Source of the DNA: an uncultured Clostridia bacterium
GTDB lineage: Bacteria > Bacillota > Clostridia > Oscillospirales > Ruminococcaceae
DNA length: 49,550 bases
Direction of reading: 5' to 3'
Assembly: GCA_947628655.1 (NCBI GenBank)
Contig: CANRAS010000015.1
Coordinates: 1 to 49,550 of the forward strand
The notes under the pieces are model-generated. The model was not told where the DNA came from, searched no databases, and saw only the letters and a program-made list of their open reading frames with translations. How positions within the stretch are numbered: the stretch's first letter is position 1; each line of letters begins with the position of its first letter. The translations under genes and the position numbers were made by a program. Positions 14,623-23,737 of this stretch are shown one piece after another.

Positions 14623-16020
14623 TTAATCGTCAGCCAACTCTCTCCCCATCAGCACGCCCATAACCGACGCCATCATCAGTCCGCGCGTCCAGCCGCTGGA
14701 GTCGCCTAAACAATGCAAGCCTGCGATGTTTGTGTTGAAATGCTCGTCCATTTTAATGCGGTTGGAATAGAATTTCAGTTCGGGCGAGTAAAGCAGAGTT
14801 TCATGGCTTGCAAAGCCGGGGACAACAATGTCAACCGCTTTTATAAAGTTTATGATGTTCGTCATCGTGCGGTACGGCACGGCGGCGGTGATGTCGCCCG
14901 CTACCGCGTCGGGCAGAGTGGGTTTCACGTTCGAGAACATCAGTTCCTTTTCCCAAGTCCGCTTGCCGTCGAGAATATCGCCGTAGCGCTGAACCAATAT
15001 ATGCCCCGCGCCCAGCATATTGCAGAGTTCGCCTACTTTTTGCGCATACGCAATCGGCTGATTGAACGGCACGGAAAAGTTGTGCGAACAGAGAATAGCA
15101 AGGTTCGTGTTTTCGCTTTTTATTCCCTTAAACGAGTGTCCGTTTACGACCGCAAGACCGTTGTCGTAGTTCTCCTGCGCGACAAATCCGCCGGGATTCT
15201 GGCAGAACGTGCGCACCTTGTTGCGAAACGGCGCGGGATAGCCTATTAGTTTCGATTCGTAAAGCACGGCGTTCACTTCTTCCATAACCTCGCCGCGCAC
15301 CTCAACGCGCACGCCGATGTCAACCGTACCCGAACGGTGGTCTATCTCGTGAGTTTCGCATATCTTCTGTAACCAGTCAGCGCCCTTTCTGCCTGTTGCG
15401 ATTACCGTTTCGCAAGCCTCAACCGTCCGTTCACTGCCGTGTTCGTCGGCTATGATTACGCCCTTGCAAACGCCGTTTTCAATGACTATATCAAGGCAGG
15501 AATTTCTGAACAAAATCTCAACGCCGTTTTCGAGCAGATACTTTTCAATGCGCGTATAAAGCTGCTGTGCCATTTCCGTGCCTAAGTGACGGATAGGACA
15601 GTCCACGAGTTTTAAATTCGCGCTTATCGCTTTCTTGCGTATAGCGCGTATCTTTTCGGGTTCTGAAACGCCCTCCACGCGGGTATCCGCGCCAAATTCG
15701 AGGTATATTTTATCCGTATAGTCTATTGTTTCCTGCGCAACTTTTTCGCCGACAAGTTCGGGGAGTAACCCGCCTACTTCGCAGGACAGCGAAAGTTTCC
15801 CGTCCGAAAACGCTCCCGCGCCCGAAAATCCCGTTGTGATGTGGCAATAAGGCTTGCAGTTCATACACTTCTGCGTTTTGGATTTGGGGCAATGACGCTC
15901 CTCCACCGCAGCGCCTTTTTCGACAATCAGTATTTTCTTCTGCGAACCGCGGCGGAGCATTTCAATCGCCGTAAATATCCCCGCAGGACCCGCTCCTATA
16001 ATAACAACGTCATATTTCAT
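14623..16020 (-). CDS. NAD(P)/FAD-dependent oxidoreductase
   Basis: 465 residues. The N-terminus DVVIIGAGPAGIFTAIEM is a dinucleotide-binding fold for FAD. A Cys cluster follows (CPKSKTQKCMNCKPYCH), then a GFSGAGAFSDGKLSL segment typical of the FAD-dependent dehydrogenase group often listed as COG2509 in clostridia. The C-terminal LHCLGDSSGWTRGLMMASVMG closes the FAD site. Substrate unknown. ATG 16020 is preferred because AAAGGTG lies 6 bp upstream; a start at 16029 is possible. It has its own promoter. R3 lies 15 bp beyond its stop. Confidence 0.85.
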   Translation of the reverse strand: MKYDVVIIGAGPAGIFTAIEMLRRGSQKKILIVEKGAAVEERHCPKSKTQKCMNCKPYCHITTGFSGAGAFSDGKLSLSCEVGGLLPELVGEKVAQETIDYTDKIYLEFGADTRVEGVSEPEKIRAIRKKAISANLKLVDCPIRHLGTEMAQQLYTRIEKYLLENGVEILFRNSCLDIVIENGVCKGVIIADEHGSERTVEACETVIATGRKGADWLQKICETHEIDHRSGTVDIGVRVEVRGEVMEEVNAVLYESKLIGYPAPFRNKVRTFCQNPGGFVAQENYDNGLAVVNGHSFKGIKSENTNLAILCSHNFSVPFNQPIAYAQKVGELCNMLGAGHILVQRYGDILDGKRTWEKELMFSNVKPTLPDAVAGDITAAVPYRTMTNIINFIKAVDIVVPGFASHETLLYSPELKFYSNRIKMDEHFNTNIAGLHCLGDSSGWTRGLMMASVMGVLMGRELADD

Positions 16021-16057
16021 AAGCAACACCTTTTAGAAAAAAATAACTTACTATTAT

Positions 16058-16086
16058 ATATTACCTCTAATTGCGCAGTTTGTCAA
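16058..16086 (-). promoter_or_regulatory. Promoter for the FAD oxidoreductase
   Basis: Minus strand: TTGACA (16086-16081), 17-bp spacer, TAATAT (16063-16058). A full TATAAT further on is spaced too far (22 bp). Confidence 0.6.
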
Positions 16087-16153
16087 GGGCTTTCAGAGTA
16101 ATTATTTCGGGTTTGTCTGCATATATTTTAAAAGTGATTGGACAAGCGCTTTA

Positions 16154-16268
16154 AGAGGTAAGATGTTAGAGGTAAGGAGTAAGAGAGTGCGTTTAACTTT
16201 CCGCTTAATGTAACTCTATAACCCGCAGGCGAAAACCTCGCGGGCGAGGTTCTTACCTCTTACTTCTG
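16154..16268. repeat. R8: AGAGGTAAGA-type inverted-repeat element
   Basis: The left end, AGAGGTAAGATGTTAGAGGT, is inverted on the right as TTCTTACCTCTTACTTCT. The interior carries the hairpin AACCTCGC-GG-GCGAGGTT. The stretch GTAAGATGTTAGAGGTAAG recurs exactly in R9. The RBS of the 16287 gene follows the right end directly. Confidence 0.65.
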
Positions 16269-16286
16269 AAAGGAGGACAAATTTTC

Positions 16287-16847
16287 GTGGAAACTGCATC
16301 AACCGCCATTCAACCGTCAAATTTGCCGAATTCTAACACGCACGTCCGTGCGCCTGAACTTAAACGAAACGGAACGCGGGTCGTTATGTTATTGGCGCTG
16401 TTTGTCGGCGCGCTCGCGGGGGCGCGGATATTGTGGAGCGGGTTTTCGGACAGCGCGCTGGGTGCGGTCGCGGAGAGTATGGGCGGGACGTTTTTTTTGA
16501 GGTTCGCCCGGCAGTTGGGATTATGCGCGGTAATGCTGGCAGGAGAGTTTGTGCTGGGATTTTTCGCGTTCGGCGACCTGCTTGTGTGGACAGCGCCGTA
16601 TATCTGCGCGGCAGGCGGAGTACTTCGCATAGCGGCGGGTTCGGCGACGGCGATACCGTCGGCGGTAATCTGCGCCGCCGCCGTGACAGCGGGCGCGGCG
16701 TATTCAGCGGAAATGTCGGGTATGCTGTTAAAGCTGTCGCAGGGGAATACCGTGTATATGGGCAATTCACCGCTGAAAAAATACGCGGGGGAATTTCTGA
16801 TTTGCTTTGTAATCGCGGTCGCGGGTTCTGTCATTCAACTGCGGTAG
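16287..16847 (+). CDS. Polytopic membrane protein (weakly SpoIIM-like)
   Basis: 186 residues starting at GTG 16287, 10 bp after AAGGAGG. About 30 polar residues are followed by a helix (MLLALFVGALAGARILW), a roughly 40-residue loop, then several hydrophobic stretches (LGLCAVMLAGEFVLGFFAFG, YICAAGGVLRIAAG, IPSAVICAAAVTAGAAYS) and a last helix (FLICFVIAVAGSVIQL). First helix, long loop, then a bundle with a Phe-Ala-Phe-Gly turn recalls stage II sporulation protein M, but the similarity is too weak to name it. It stands alone, bounded by R8 and a bidirectional terminator. Composition is markedly GC-rich. Confidence 0.65.
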   Translation: METASTAIQPSNLPNSNTHVRAPELKRNGTRVVMLLALFVGALAGARILWSGFSDSALGAVAESMGGTFFLRFARQLGLCAVMLAGEFVLGFFAFGDLLVWTAPYICAAGGVLRIAAGSATAIPSAVICAAAVTAGAAYSAEMSGMLLKLSQGNTVYMGNSPLKKYAGEFLICFVIAVAGSVIQLR

Positions 16848-16909
16848 GGGGCAGGCGGTTACTCCCGCAAAAACCGTATTATAATGTACTCACGCGAAAA
16901 CACAAAATC

Positions 16910-16937
16910 AGCCGATACTCCCGCGGGAATATCGGCT
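16910..16937. terminator. Bidirectional terminator between convergent genes
   Basis: AGCCGATA (16910-16917) pairs with TATCGGCT (16930-16937), with an inner CTCCCGCGGGAA. It overlaps the last bases of dnaE. Confidence 0.7.
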
Positions 16938-19900
16938 AATCTTTTATCAGAACATTCTCCTCCCCGCAAATGCGCTTTAGCCTGCCGATAAGCCGGGGGC
17001 AGATGTTCACACCGCGCAAACCTCGGACGGTTCGGCTCCTGCGGGTGTCGGCAAAACTTATCAGAACTTCGCTCGTCCCGCAGTACGCGAAAAGCGCCTT
17101 TTTCACTTCGTCCGCGCGGGGGTCGGTTTCGCTGTTCAGCTTTACATACAAACGCCTGCGGGGTTTTGCGGGAAGTTTGTCGGCGGGAGTTATTGTATCA
17201 GCCTGTAAGGAAAGTTTCCCGCCGCGCGTCGAAACGCGCCCGCTTACGGCATACACAAGACCAACGCGCGGTTTGCCGTATGCTTTCAGTTTATCCGAGA
17301 AAACAACAGCGTCCATATTTCCCGAAACGTCCTCAAATTCGACGAACGCCATAAGTTCGCCTTTTTTATCAGAGAACGCCCGCGAGGACGTACAGAGCGC
17401 GACAATCGACGCCACCGCGCCGTTTTGCAGGGAAAGCGCGTCGGCGATGTACATACAGTTTTCGGGAGCGCGGTCAAGGTAAACATCGGCGGGGTGAGCG
17501 GAGATGTACATTCCTAAGAACTCGCGTTCCTGCTCCGTGCGCTCCGCGGCGGTGAAATCGGGCGTTTCACGGAACGCGAACCCTTGCGGTTCGGCGCTCG
17601 TGCCGAAAATGTCAAGCTGTCCGCTTTCAATGCGCTCCCCCTCGCTCGTTCCGTAATCGACAAGCGCACCTGCGTTTTCAAATAAAGTGCGCCTGTTCTG
17701 CGGGAAACAGCCGAACGCTCCGCTGAGCGCAAGAGCCTCCGTAATTCGCCTTGTGTTGCGGTATTTCGCCATTCGCACGGCAAAATCGGCGGCGGTGAGA
17801 AATTCCCCGCTTTCGCGCTCGGAGATTATCGCCCGCGCAAAGTATTCGCCGACGCCGCGTATTCCGCATAGACCGAACCGCACACTGCCGTTTTCCTGCC
17901 GAAAACCGAAGTCGCTTTTGTTTATATCGGGAGGGAGAATTTTAATGTGGTTCTCGGACAAATCGGCGAGGTGGTCGGAAAGTTTGCCCGACACACCGCC
18001 GTCCGCGAAAGCGTTCGTAATAAGCTCGCACATATAATCACGATAAAAGTGACAGCGCAAATATGCGGTCTGATACGCAATAAGCGCGTATGCCGCCGAA
18101 TGTGACTTGTTGAACGCGTATGACGCGAATTTTACAAGTTCGTCAAAAATCGCGTTCGCGGTATCTTCGTGAACGCCGTTTTTGACCGCGCCGACGTTCG
18201 TTTCACTTCCATAGACGAACGCGCGGCGTTCCTTGTCCATAACATCGCGCTTTTTCTTAGACATTGCACGGCGCACAATATCCGCTCTGCCGTATGAATA
18301 CCCCGCGACGACGCGGCAAATCTCCATTACCTGCTCCTGATAGACAATACATCCGTAAGTGACTTCCAAAATCGGCTTTAAAAGCGGGTGCTTGTACGGT
18401 ATCTGTTCGGGGGGCTTTCGGCGGTTTTCAAGATATGCGGGGATAGAATCCATAGGTCCGGGGCGGTAAAGAGCGTTCGCCGCCGCGAGATCCTCGACCG
18501 AACGCGGTTTCAGGCGGGTCAAAAGCGAGGTTATTCCCGCCGACTCGAACTGAAAAACGCCGTCCGTACCTCCGCGCCCTAACATATCAAACACGGCGGG
18601 GTCGTTTTCGGGAATGTTGTTTATGTCAAATTCGGGGTTCGTCCTGCGGATAACGGCGCACGTTTTCTGAATGACCGTGAGGTTTTTAAGCGACAGAAAG
18701 TCCATTTTAAGAAGTCCTAACCGTTCTAACTGCGGCGCGGGGAACTGCGCTACGGACGTTTCTCCCGCCGTCACGGGAACATAATAATACACGGGTTCGC
18801 GCGTTATCAGTACGCCCGGCGCGTGAACCGATACATTGCGCGGCAGACCCTCTATGCTCAGAGCCGTGTCAACAAGCCGTCTTATTTCCGCGTCGGATTT
18901 GTACAATTCTTTCAGTTCGCCGTTTTCAAGTTCGTTCTTTAAAGACGAGTCGCCAAAGCGCGGGAGGGCGTTCGCCGTGGTATCCACCTTGCGTTCATCG
19001 GCATGGAGAACTCTCCCCGCGTCACGGACAGCGGCGCGGGCTTTCATCGTATCGAACGCGACTATCTGCGCCACTCTGTCCGCGCCGTAGCGGTGTTTCA
19101 CATACTCGACAACTTCATCACGGCGTTCGGCGCAGAAGTCTATGTCAATATCGGGCATAGAAACGCGTTCGGGGTTTAAAAACCGCTCGAACAGCAGGCT
19201 AAAGCGAATAGGGTCGGTGTCGGTTATCCCTAAGCAGTACGCGCAAAGACTGCCCGCCGCGCTTCCGCGCCCCGGTCCTACGGCAATGCCGTGCTGTTTC
19301 GCGTAGTTTACAAAATCCCACACGATAAGGAAATAGTCCGTAAATCCCATTTTGTCGATAACGGAAAGTTCATAGGAAATCCGTTCGGAAATTTCGCGGG
19401 TTACCGCGGGGTAACGCTTTAAAGCACCCTGTTCGCAAAGGCTTTTAAGATACGCCTTGTTATCCGAAACGCCGTTTTCGGTAAACTTCGGCAGGCGCGT
19501 TATGCCGAACTCAAAGTCAAAATCGCATTTTTCGGCTATTTCACACGTCCTCGAAAGTTCTTCTTCGGAAAACATCAAGCGCATTTCGTCATAGCTTTTA
19601 AGGTGGTAATTGTCGTTCGGCAGAGCGTCGGGGTCGGGGTCGGAGGCTCTGATATTCTTCCCTATGCAGGACAGAACGCGCTGAACTTTATACTCGCTCT
19701 TTTCCGTGAAGTGAACGTTGTTCGTCGGAACAAGCACCGCTCCCGTTTTTTCGGAGAACTTCCGCAGGCGTTCAATATCCGCTTGTTCTTCGGCTATGTT
19801 GTGATACGCGATTTCAACGTAAAAATCCTCGCCGAACAGTTCGCGGTAGTATTTAAGCGCGTTTTCCGCGCGTTCCGCAGAACCCTCGCGCACAAGCCTT

Positions 19901-20301
19901 GCTATCTCGCCGTCCGCAAAACAGCTTATCGCGACAAGCCCACCGCAGTTTTTTGAAAGCGTTTCCCTGTAGATGAACGCCGCGCCGTTCTCGGTTTTCT
20001 GACTTGAAATGACGGCGCACAGGTTTTTGTAGCCGACGGCGTTTTTGCACAGCAAAATAAGCCGCGACGGCGCGTCGGGTTTATCTCCCGCGACCGTTAC
20101 GGTACTGCCGATTATCGGCTTTATGCCGACCGCTCGGCACGCGTCGGAAAACTCCACAGCGCCGTAAAGCGCGCCGTTATCGGCGACGGCTATCGCGCTT
20201 TGCCCCAGCGACTTCGCTTTCTCGGCAAGTTCCTTTATCCTGCACGCCCCGCACAGCAGGCTGTAGACCGTGTGAACGTTCAAATGGACGAAATCTTTCA
20301 T
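16936..20301 (-). CDS. dnaE: DNA polymerase III subunit alpha (DnaE)
   Basis: A C-family replicative polymerase, 1121 residues. Order: PHP domain (1 to about 210), palm with GPGRGSAAGS (342-351) and catalytic aspartates in PDIDIDF (384-388), third aspartate in LLKMDFLSL, fingers/beta-binding region, then the OB domain (about 950-1040) starting VASIVALCTS. In Firmicutes with PolC, DnaE extends primers on the lagging strand. The PHP metal site looks dead: the usual HLHVHT is HLNVHT (N8), TDHG is ADNG (N42) and TNDVH is TNNVH (N195). Start ATG 20301 has RBS TTAGGAG. rpmF lies upstream on the same strand, 62 bp away. Confidence 0.96.
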   Translation of the reverse strand: MKDFVHLNVHTVYSLLCGACRIKELAEKAKSLGQSAIAVADNGALYGAVEFSDACRAVGIKPIIGSTVTVAGDKPDAPSRLILLCKNAVGYKNLCAVISSQKTENGAAFIYRETLSKNCGGLVAISCFADGEIARLVREGSAERAENALKYYRELFGEDFYVEIAYHNIAEEQADIERLRKFSEKTGAVLVPTNNVHFTEKSEYKVQRVLSCIGKNIRASDPDPDALPNDNYHLKSYDEMRLMFSEEELSRTCEIAEKCDFDFEFGITRLPKFTENGVSDNKAYLKSLCEQGALKRYPAVTREISERISYELSVIDKMGFTDYFLIVWDFVNYAKQHGIAVGPGRGSAAGSLCAYCLGITDTDPIRFSLLFERFLNPERVSMPDIDIDFCAERRDEVVEYVKHRYGADRVAQIVAFDTMKARAAVRDAGRVLHADERKVDTTANALPRFGDSSLKNELENGELKELYKSDAEIRRLVDTALSIEGLPRNVSVHAPGVLITREPVYYYVPVTAGETSVAQFPAPQLERLGLLKMDFLSLKNLTVIQKTCAVIRRTNPEFDINNIPENDPAVFDMLGRGGTDGVFQFESAGITSLLTRLKPRSVEDLAAANALYRPGPMDSIPAYLENRRKPPEQIPYKHPLLKPILEVTYGCIVYQEQVMEICRVVAGYSYGRADIVRRAMSKKKRDVMDKERRAFVYGSETNVGAVKNGVHEDTANAIFDELVKFASYAFNKSHSAAYALIAYQTAYLRCHFYRDYMCELITNAFADGGVSGKLSDHLADLSENHIKILPPDINKSDFGFRQENGSVRFGLCGIRGVGEYFARAIISERESGEFLTAADFAVRMAKYRNTRRITEALALSGAFGCFPQNRRTLFENAGALVDYGTSEGERIESGQLDIFGTSAEPQGFAFRETPDFTAAERTEQEREFLGMYISAHPADVYLDRAPENCMYIADALSLQNGAVASIVALCTSSRAFSDKKGELMAFVEFEDVSGNMDAVVFSDKLKAYGKPRVGLVYAVSGRVSTRGGKLSLQADTITPADKLPAKPRRRLYVKLNSETDPRADEVKKALFAYCGTSEVLISFADTRRSRTVRGLRGVNICPRLIGRLKRICGEENVLIKD

Positions 20302-20363
20302 AAAATTCTCCTAACAAAAAACAGGCTCAGCAAACAGCCAAGCCCGTTATTTTGTAAACAAAC

Positions 20364-20549
20364 TCAATCCGCCTCTTTTGCGATAACGACTTTGCCGTTA
20401 TAATAACCGCAGCTGCCGCAAACCTTATGCGCGAGTTTCAGTTCGCCGCAATTTTTGCAGCGCGAGAAATTCGGAGCATCGAGTTTCCAGACCGCCGAAC
20501 GTCTTTTATCGCGTCTTGCGCGAGATACTTTTCTCTTAGGAACTGCCAT
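20364..20549 (-). CDS. rpmF: 50S ribosomal protein L32
   Basis: 61 residues beginning MAVPKRKVSRARRDKRRS, the L32 signature, with a zinc-ribbon CKNC ... CGSC (Cys-x2-Cys twice). Start 20549 has a strong RBS (GGAGGAGG). The yceD/DUF177 gene that usually precedes rpmF is absent; a membrane glycosyltransferase gene lies upstream instead. A consensus promoter and a leader of about 120 nt containing a small TTGTC/GACAA hairpin precede it. Confidence 0.96.
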   Translation of the reverse strand: MAVPKRKVSRARRDKRRSAVWKLDAPNFSRCKNCGELKLAHKVCGSCGYYNGKVVIAKEAD

Positions 20550-20674
20550 ATTAACGCCTCCTCCAACACAAACTAAACGAAACAGCGCGTATAAATCCCA
20601 CAATAAATTACTGATTGTAAAAAGCATTTTGTCCAAAAGACAATTTACGCCACTGTATTTATCCGAACTCTAAT

Positions 20675-20703
20675 ATTATACCACGTTATTCCTGCTTTGT
20701 CAA
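20675..20703 (-). promoter_or_regulatory. Perfect sigma-A promoter for rpmF(-dnaE)
   Basis: Minus strand: TTGACA (20703-20698), 17-bp spacer, TATAAT (20680-20675). Fits strong expression of a ribosomal protein; no terminator separates rpmF from dnaE, so dnaE may be read through. Confidence 0.85.
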
Positions 20704-20748
20704 GTGGTTTTTTGATTTTTTTTGAAACCGACCGCATATATTTCCGAT

Positions 20749-21483
20749 TTATGCAAGCACGGACTGTTCGTGTTGATTTTTCGCGACTTCCTGCGCCTGT
20801 TCTTCGGTAAGTACGCCGTTAGCCTGCATACTGCCGAGAACCTGCTCCAGACGCTCCTTTGCAAGTTCGGGGCTTTCATCGGGGGAGTAAACGGACGGCG
20901 CGTTCGGCAGTCCCGCGAGCATTGCACATTCATAATCCGAAAGTTCGGACGGCTCTTTTCCGTAGTAGCCCCGCGCCGCCGCGCTTATGCCGTAATAACC
21001 GCTCCCGAAGTAGATGGTGTTCACATACAGTTCAAATATTTCCTGTTTATCTAATTCGCGTTCGAGTTCAAGCGCCGCCCACACTTCGGCGAATTTGCGC
21101 TCGAACTTCTTTTCCTGCGTAAACCAGATGTTCTTTGCAAGCTGTTGGGTTATCGTCGAACCGCCCTGTTCGAGCGACTTGTTTTTTAAATCGTAAAGCA
21201 CGGCGCGGAGCATGGATTTCACGTTTATACCGCCGTGGGTGAAAAATTTCCTGTCCTCCGTGGAAATTACCGCGTCAACGTAAAACTTCGGCAGTTCGTC
21301 AAATTCGACAAACCCGTCCTCCGCGCGGATATTCGCCGTCGCCGTATCAATTGAAAGCGACTTTTTCGCGTTATTCCAAAGAACAGCGCCCTTGATTGCA
21401 AAGAACCCCGCGAAAGCTAGGCATATTGCAACAATACCTGCTAGAACTATTAAGATGATTTTTAAAACTTTCTTTTTCTTCAT
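20749..21483 (-). CDS. Monofunctional peptidoglycan glycosyltransferase (GT51)
   Basis: 244 residues: a basic N-terminus, one membrane anchor (about 6-30, LKIILIVLAGIVAICLAFAGFF), then an extracytoplasmic GT51 domain that polymerises lipid II into glycan strands. Motifs in order: EDRKFFTHGG (catalytic Glu), GGSTITQQLAKN, RKFAEVWAALELE, KQEIFELYVNTIYFG and GYYGISAAARGYYGK. No transpeptidase domain follows, so it is the monofunctional (MtgA/SgtB-like) type. It has no close co-directional partner; R4 precedes its start. Confidence 0.93.
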   Translation of the reverse strand: MKKKKVLKIILIVLAGIVAICLAFAGFFAIKGAVLWNNAKKSLSIDTATANIRAEDGFVEFDELPKFYVDAVISTEDRKFFTHGGINVKSMLRAVLYDLKNKSLEQGGSTITQQLAKNIWFTQEKKFERKFAEVWAALELERELDKQEIFELYVNTIYFGSGYYGISAAARGYYGKEPSELSDYECAMLAGLPNAPSVYSPDESPELAKERLEQVLGSMQANGVLTEEQAQEVAKNQHEQSVLA

Positions 21484-21503
21484 AGCAATACCTTAAACAA
21501 AAC

Positions 21504-21605
21504 AACTAAAAGACAATCTAATCCGCGCACGAAGTGCGCACCATAGGGTAATCCGCAAAGCGGATTACCCGCTAACTACTAACTGCTATTCTCTAGCTAC
21601 TATTC
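21504..21605. repeat. R4: half-element at the end of the permease gene
   Basis: Core AAAGACAATCTAATCC (agacaatc at 21511-21518), hairpin GCGCAC-GAA-GTGCGC (21525-21539), 11-bp hairpin GGGTAATCCGC-AAA-GCGGATTACCC (21546-21570), then the right end CTATTCTCTAGCTACTA. No left inverted repeat. The permease stop is 3 bp beyond. Confidence 0.7.
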
Positions 21606-21607
21606 GC

Positions 21608-23737
21608 TTATTTCTTGCTCTTAAAAACAATAGCCGTATAACTCTTAGAAGTGCCGACATAAAACAGCACATACATTACTGCGAAAATAACGTAGCTTAT
21701 TATTGTAACGAGCGCGAACAGCTTTACATTGTACATATTGAAGATGTTCAGCATTTTCGCTATCATCGGGAAAGCGAACAGCATATGAAGTCCCGCTGTA
21801 ACAAGCGGTAAAAAGAACACTTTCAGCACCTGCGAATTTATCGCCGTGCGGATTTCCCCGCGCGTCATACCGACCTTTCGGAGTATCTCAAACCGCGCCG
21901 CGTCCTCGAAACCCTCGCTTATCTGCTTGTAGTAGATAATAAGCGCCGCCGACAGCGCGAACACACCGCCGAGCAGTATCCCTAAAAACAGCAGTCCGCC
22001 GTATATCCCGTAGTAATTATCAACAAACGTCGCCTTTGTGTCGGTGTGCCAAATCCTCTTTGAGTGCATTTCGTCAAACGCTTTAAGCCGCGCCTGCCCG
22101 TATGACCCGTACGGGTTTTCAAGCCCCTCGTAGACCTCGTTTACCTCGTTAATATCGTCCGATACGTCAAAGCCGTATTCTACCTTGAAATATGCGAGTT
22201 GATGTTCAGACCAGCCGTAGACGTTCGAGCCCAGACGCTCCGCCTCTTCTTTCGCGTCCTGCTCGGCTTTTTCGTTATACGGATTTATAATGTCGTACTG
22301 CTCCTTATATAATCTCGCAATCATATCCAAATCGCGCGTGTAGATTATCGCGAAGTCTAAGTTGGTCGTGAAGTCAAAGTCCTTTTCTTCAACGCTTGCG
22401 GGCGTTATGTCTATCGTTTGATAAGCAAGATCCAAATTGCCGAATTTAATCGTCGGATTTTTGGTAATTCGCTTGTCGCCCGCCTCGAATATAGCGACTT
22501 CGTTTTCGCCGAGCGAAATATCAAGCGCCTTGATGTTTTCGTCAGCCTCGGACAACGGCACAAACGAGTAGTCCGCTTGTATCTCGAAAGCGTCATCGTT
22601 ATCCGTTTTCATAAGGTCAACGTCCATAACGAGGTGGATAACGTCCAAAGTAATGTCAAGCGAGTGTTTAAGCGAAGTGTTGTGCGGTGTGTAGCCCCAG
22701 CCCGTCACACTTTCATTGATAATGTCAACGAACTCGTCTGTTCTGCGGGTTTCGTCGTCGTACATCGTCACGGTGATGTCGTGCGGATAAAGCGCGTTTA
22801 CGTTGTCGGGGATCGCCGCATAGAGCGACACCGTGCTTGAAATCGTAACTAATACCATAGTTGACAGAATACAGATAGACGCAAGCCCCGCGCCGTTTTT
22901 GCGCATACGGAATACCATTTGCGAGAGCGACACGAAGTTTTTGGTTTTATAATAGTAACGCTTATTTTTCTGCAATGTCCTGCAAAACACGACGCTCCCC
23001 GCGATAAACAGCAGATAAGTCGCGATTATCACGAGAATTACCGCGATAAAGAACAGCCCAATAGCCATAGCGGGTTCTTTTATGTGTGTTGCCATATAGT
23101 ATGCGACGGCAAGGCAAATAAAACCTATGACAGCCGCGGGTATATTCGTTCGCGGAGGTTTTTCGCCCGTGTTCTCCGAGTGCAGAAGTTCAATCGGACG
23201 GGAAAAGAACAGGTGGCGCAGGGAATTAAGAAGTATTATCACGAAAATCACCGCGAACAGGATAACCGCCGCGATTATCGCCGTGAAGTCCACATAAAAC
23301 GAGTATGTCACATTACTGCGCAGCATTCTCACCGCGAACATTTCGCCGAGTTTTGAAAACAGTATGCCCACGCCCAAGCCCAATACGATTGACACCACAT
23401 ACACAAAAAACGTTTCGCGGACGAGTATCCGCGCTATCTGGCGCTTTCCCAAGCCGAGGATATTATACAAGCCGAACTCTTTCTTTCGGCGTTTTACTAT
23501 AAACGAGTTTGTATAGAATAAGAATATCGCCGAGAATATTCCCATAACTATCATACCGAATTTGAGTATCAGCGTCATACCCCCGCCGCCGACCATATTC
23601 ACGAGCATCTTGTTAGCGCTCAAGAATGTGATGATGTAGAACACGGCGGTCATCAGCGACGAAGTGAGTATAAACGGCACATAAGCCGAGCCGTTTTTGC
23701 GTATTCCCGTAACGGCAAGCCTTGAATATAACCCCAT
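21608..23737 (-). CDS. BceB-like ABC transporter permease
   Basis: 709 residues with FtsX-type membrane domains at both ends, about ten helices. A first helix follows SAYVPFILTSSLMTAVFYIITF, and a long extracellular domain of about 200 residues (roughly 310-530) sits between helices 7 and 8. This is the layout of BceB/YtsD permeases, which protect against peptide antibiotics and also sense them for a partner kinase. A -1 overlap (TAATG) couples it to the ATPase gene upstream. A BceS-like kinase is just beyond R5. The target antibiotic cannot be inferred. Confidence 0.9.
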   Translation of the reverse strand: MGLYSRLAVTGIRKNGSAYVPFILTSSLMTAVFYIITFLSANKMLVNMVGGGGMTLILKFGMIVMGIFSAIFLFYTNSFIVKRRKKEFGLYNILGLGKRQIARILVRETFFVYVVSIVLGLGVGILFSKLGEMFAVRMLRSNVTYSFYVDFTAIIAAVILFAVIFVIILLNSLRHLFFSRPIELLHSENTGEKPPRTNIPAAVIGFICLAVAYYMATHIKEPAMAIGLFFIAVILVIIATYLLFIAGSVVFCRTLQKNKRYYYKTKNFVSLSQMVFRMRKNGAGLASICILSTMVLVTISSTVSLYAAIPDNVNALYPHDITVTMYDDETRRTDEFVDIINESVTGWGYTPHNTSLKHSLDITLDVIHLVMDVDLMKTDNDDAFEIQADYSFVPLSEADENIKALDISLGENEVAIFEAGDKRITKNPTIKFGNLDLAYQTIDITPASVEEKDFDFTTNLDFAIIYTRDLDMIARLYKEQYDIINPYNEKAEQDAKEEAERLGSNVYGWSEHQLAYFKVEYGFDVSDDINEVNEVYEGLENPYGSYGQARLKAFDEMHSKRIWHTDTKATFVDNYYGIYGGLLFLGILLGGVFALSAALIIYYKQISEGFEDAARFEILRKVGMTRGEIRTAINSQVLKVFFLPLVTAGLHMLFAFPMIAKMLNIFNMYNVKLFALVTIISYVIFAVMYVLFYVGTSKSYTAIVFKSKK

